Assembly: GCA_019115845.1 (NCBI GenBank)
Contig: DXCU01000035.1
Span: 1 to 33,631, forward strand
Reading direction: 5' to 3'
DNA: 33,631 nucleotides
Source of the DNA: Candidatus Rubneribacter avistercoris
GTDB taxonomy: Bacteria > Actinomycetota > Coriobacteriia > Coriobacteriales > Eggerthellaceae
The notes beneath the pieces were generated by a model, which saw nothing but the letters and a program-made list of their open reading frames with translations, ran no database searches and was not told the origin of the DNA. This document shows, one piece after another, positions 32,391 through 33,631 of the stretch. A program made the translations under genes and the position numbers. The stretch's first letter is position 1; every line of letters starts with the position of its first letter.

Positions 32391-33631
32391 GTGGCTATGC
32401 TCGGGTTTCTAATCCTTTTCCCGCTGGTTGTTGCCGGCGTCCTTCTGGTCGTGCGCAACAATCGGGCGAGAAACGCGATTGTCGGAGCCTCCGCCCTGGT
32501 CATCGGACTGGCGTCTGTATGGCTGGTCGTTTCCTGCCTGGGCGCTCCGTGGGTGTCCTTCGAGTTCCACTCGCCGGTGGTCGACTACGTCTGCCTTGCG
32601 GTGAGCGTGCTCGTCGCCGCAACCGTCCTGGTGTTCGGCATCCGCTACAAGAACGTTTGGGCGTGCGTGCTGGCGGCCGTCCAGCTCGTCGGCTCCCTCG
32701 TGTTCGAGCTCGGGTTCGCCCACGGCGTGGCCGTGGGCGAGGCGCTCTACCTCGACTCGCTCTCGCTGCTCATGGCGTTCATCATCGGCGTGGTGGGCGG
32801 CGGCATCTGCGTGTACGCCTTGGGCTACATGGAGGACTTCCAGGAGCACGAGCCGGAGGGCGCCAAGGACCGCCGCCCGACGTTTTTTGCCCTCATGTTC
32901 GTGTTCCTCTCCGCGATGTTTCTCATCGTGTTCTCCAACAACATGGTGTGGCTGTTCACGGGCTGGGAGGTCACCACGGTGTGCTCGTTCCTCCTCATCG
33001 GGTTCACCCGCACCGAGGAGGCCATGCGCAACGCCTTCCGCCAGATCGTCATGAACCTCGCCGGCGGCATCGCGTTTCTGGCGGCGCTCTTCATCATGGC
33101 GGTGCAATTCCAAACGCTTTCCTTCCTGGAGTTTTTGCGCATCGGCGTGGAAAACCCCGCTCTGGTGGCGCTGCCGGTGACCGCTCTCGCGTTTGCGGGC
33201 CTTACCAAAGCCGCTCAGATGCCCTTCCACACGTGGCTGCTCGGCGCCATGGTGGCGCCCACGCCCACAAGCGCGCTCCTTCACTCGTCCACCATGGTCA
33301 AGGCCGGCGTGTTCCTGCTCATCAAGCTGGCGCCTGTTCTGATGGTGAGCGTCGTCCCGGCCGTCATGGTCATCCTCGTGGGCGGATTCACGTTCCTGTT
33401 CTGCTCGTTCATGGCCATCAGCCAAAGCAACGCCAAGCGCGTGCTCGCGTACTCCACCATCGCCAACCTCGGCCTCATCACGGCCTGCGCGGGCGTGGGT
33501 ACCCCCGAGGCCGTCTGGGCGGCGGCGTTCCTCGTGCTGTTCCACGCCATCGCGAAGTCGCTTCTGTTCCTGTGCGTGGGCACGGCCGAGCACCACATCG
33601 GCAGCCGCGACATCGAGGACATGGACCTTCT
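32391..33631 (+). CDS. NuoL/MrpA-like proton-translocating membrane subunit, 3' end missing
   Basis: At least 413 residues, cut by the window edge. Proton_antipo_M-type features are WLFTGWEVTTVCSFLLIGF with the conserved Glu in helix 5, ALAFAGLTKAAQMPFHTWL with the key Lys, APTPTSALLHSSTMVKAGVFLL and KRVLAYSTIANLGLI. Early residues LDSLSLLMAFIIGVVGG also fit the NuoL N-terminal domain. The frame is a subunit of complex I, a membrane hydrogenase of Ech or Hyf type, or an Mrp antiporter; genes beyond the edge will decide. GTG 32391 follows AAGGAGAAGGGGGAAG; ATG 32397 is possible. More genes of the complex probably follow. Confidence 0.93.
   Translation, partial: MAMLGFLILFPLVVAGVLLVVRNNRARNAIVGASALVIGLASVWLVVSCLGAPWVSFEFHSPVVDYVCLAVSVLVAATVLVFGIRYKNVWACVLAAVQLVGSLVFELGFAHGVAVGEALYLDSLSLLMAFIIGVVGGGICVYALGYMEDFQEHEPEGAKDRRPTFFALMFVFLSAMFLIVFSNNMVWLFTGWEVTTVCSFLLIGFTRTEEAMRNAFRQIVMNLAGGIAFLAALFIMAVQFQTLSFLEFLRIGVENPALVALPVTALAFAGLTKAAQMPFHTWLLGAMVAPTPTSALLHSSTMVKAGVFLLIKLAPVLMVSVVPAVMVILVGGFTFLFCSFMAISQSNAKRVLAYSTIANLGLITACAGVGTPEAVWAAAFLVLFHAIAKSLLFLCVGTAEHHIGSRDIEDMDL

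Overview
The window is GC-rich bacterial chromosome with frequent GTG and TTG starts, purine-rich ribosome binding sites and -10 boxes of the TATACT/TACAAT type. The gene content (tandem-ACT protein plus phenylacetate-CoA ligase, a CsoR/CopA copper locus, HemH, CoaBC) fits a high-GC Gram-positive anaerobe. A member of the Coriobacteriia (Eggerthellaceae-like) is my best guess, but that is inference from style and content and no marker gene here proves it.

Layout. 0-5.2 kb: a Fic protein, then a convergent phenylacetate-CoA ligase/tandem-ACT pair, then a divergent SF2 helicase whose only well-placed start codon is ACG. 5.2-8 kb: a minus-strand metal-resistance operon (ArsR/SmtB sensor, small HMA chaperone, Zn/Cd-type P-type ATPase) behind a strong promoter overlapped by a SmtB-like operator. 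8.3-13.8 kb: a tautomerase, a 4Fe-4S protein, an AraC regulator with a coupled EamA exporter, a DUF3788-type protein and a SRAP (HMCES/YedK) peptidase, separated by unusually long, repeat-rich non-coding stretches. 14.1-17.3 kb: a copper locus, csoR then copA, with a CopZ-like domain fused to the C-terminus of CopA behind its own internal ribosome binding site. 17.4-18.8 kb: dinB (Pol IV) with a LexA box over its promoter. 18.9-20.8 kb: an AT-richer two-gene ATPase + HNH nuclease cassette of the Septu (PtuAB) kind. 21-30 kb: DegV, a second Fic protein, ileS, lspA, an RluD-type synthase, hemH, coaBC and tRNA-Pro(GGG). 30-33.6 kb: a YeaQ-like membrane protein, a MATE transporter and the start of a NuoL-like subunit that runs off the end.

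Three observations stand out. First, seven perfect copies of the chromosomal parS site TGTTTCACGTGAAACA lie between 7,166 and 14,528, all in non-coding DNA, with an eighth degenerate copy at 8,037. This is a centromere-like cluster and implies a ParB-loading zone, probably origin-proximal, although parA/parB themselves are not here. Second, the PtuAB-like cassette is bounded by an 11-bp direct repeat, CAAGTGACGCC, which is the dinB stop region. Removing the cassette would rejoin dinB to a strong hairpin, so the cassette looks like a clean insertion between dinB and its terminator. Third, copA and copZ appear fused in frame while the copZ start signals are kept, which would allow both a fused pump and a free chaperone from one reading frame.

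The intergenic DNA around the parS cluster carries several unrelated tandem or direct repeat families (16-bp, 20-bp, about 132-bp and about 60-bp periods) that no gene explains.
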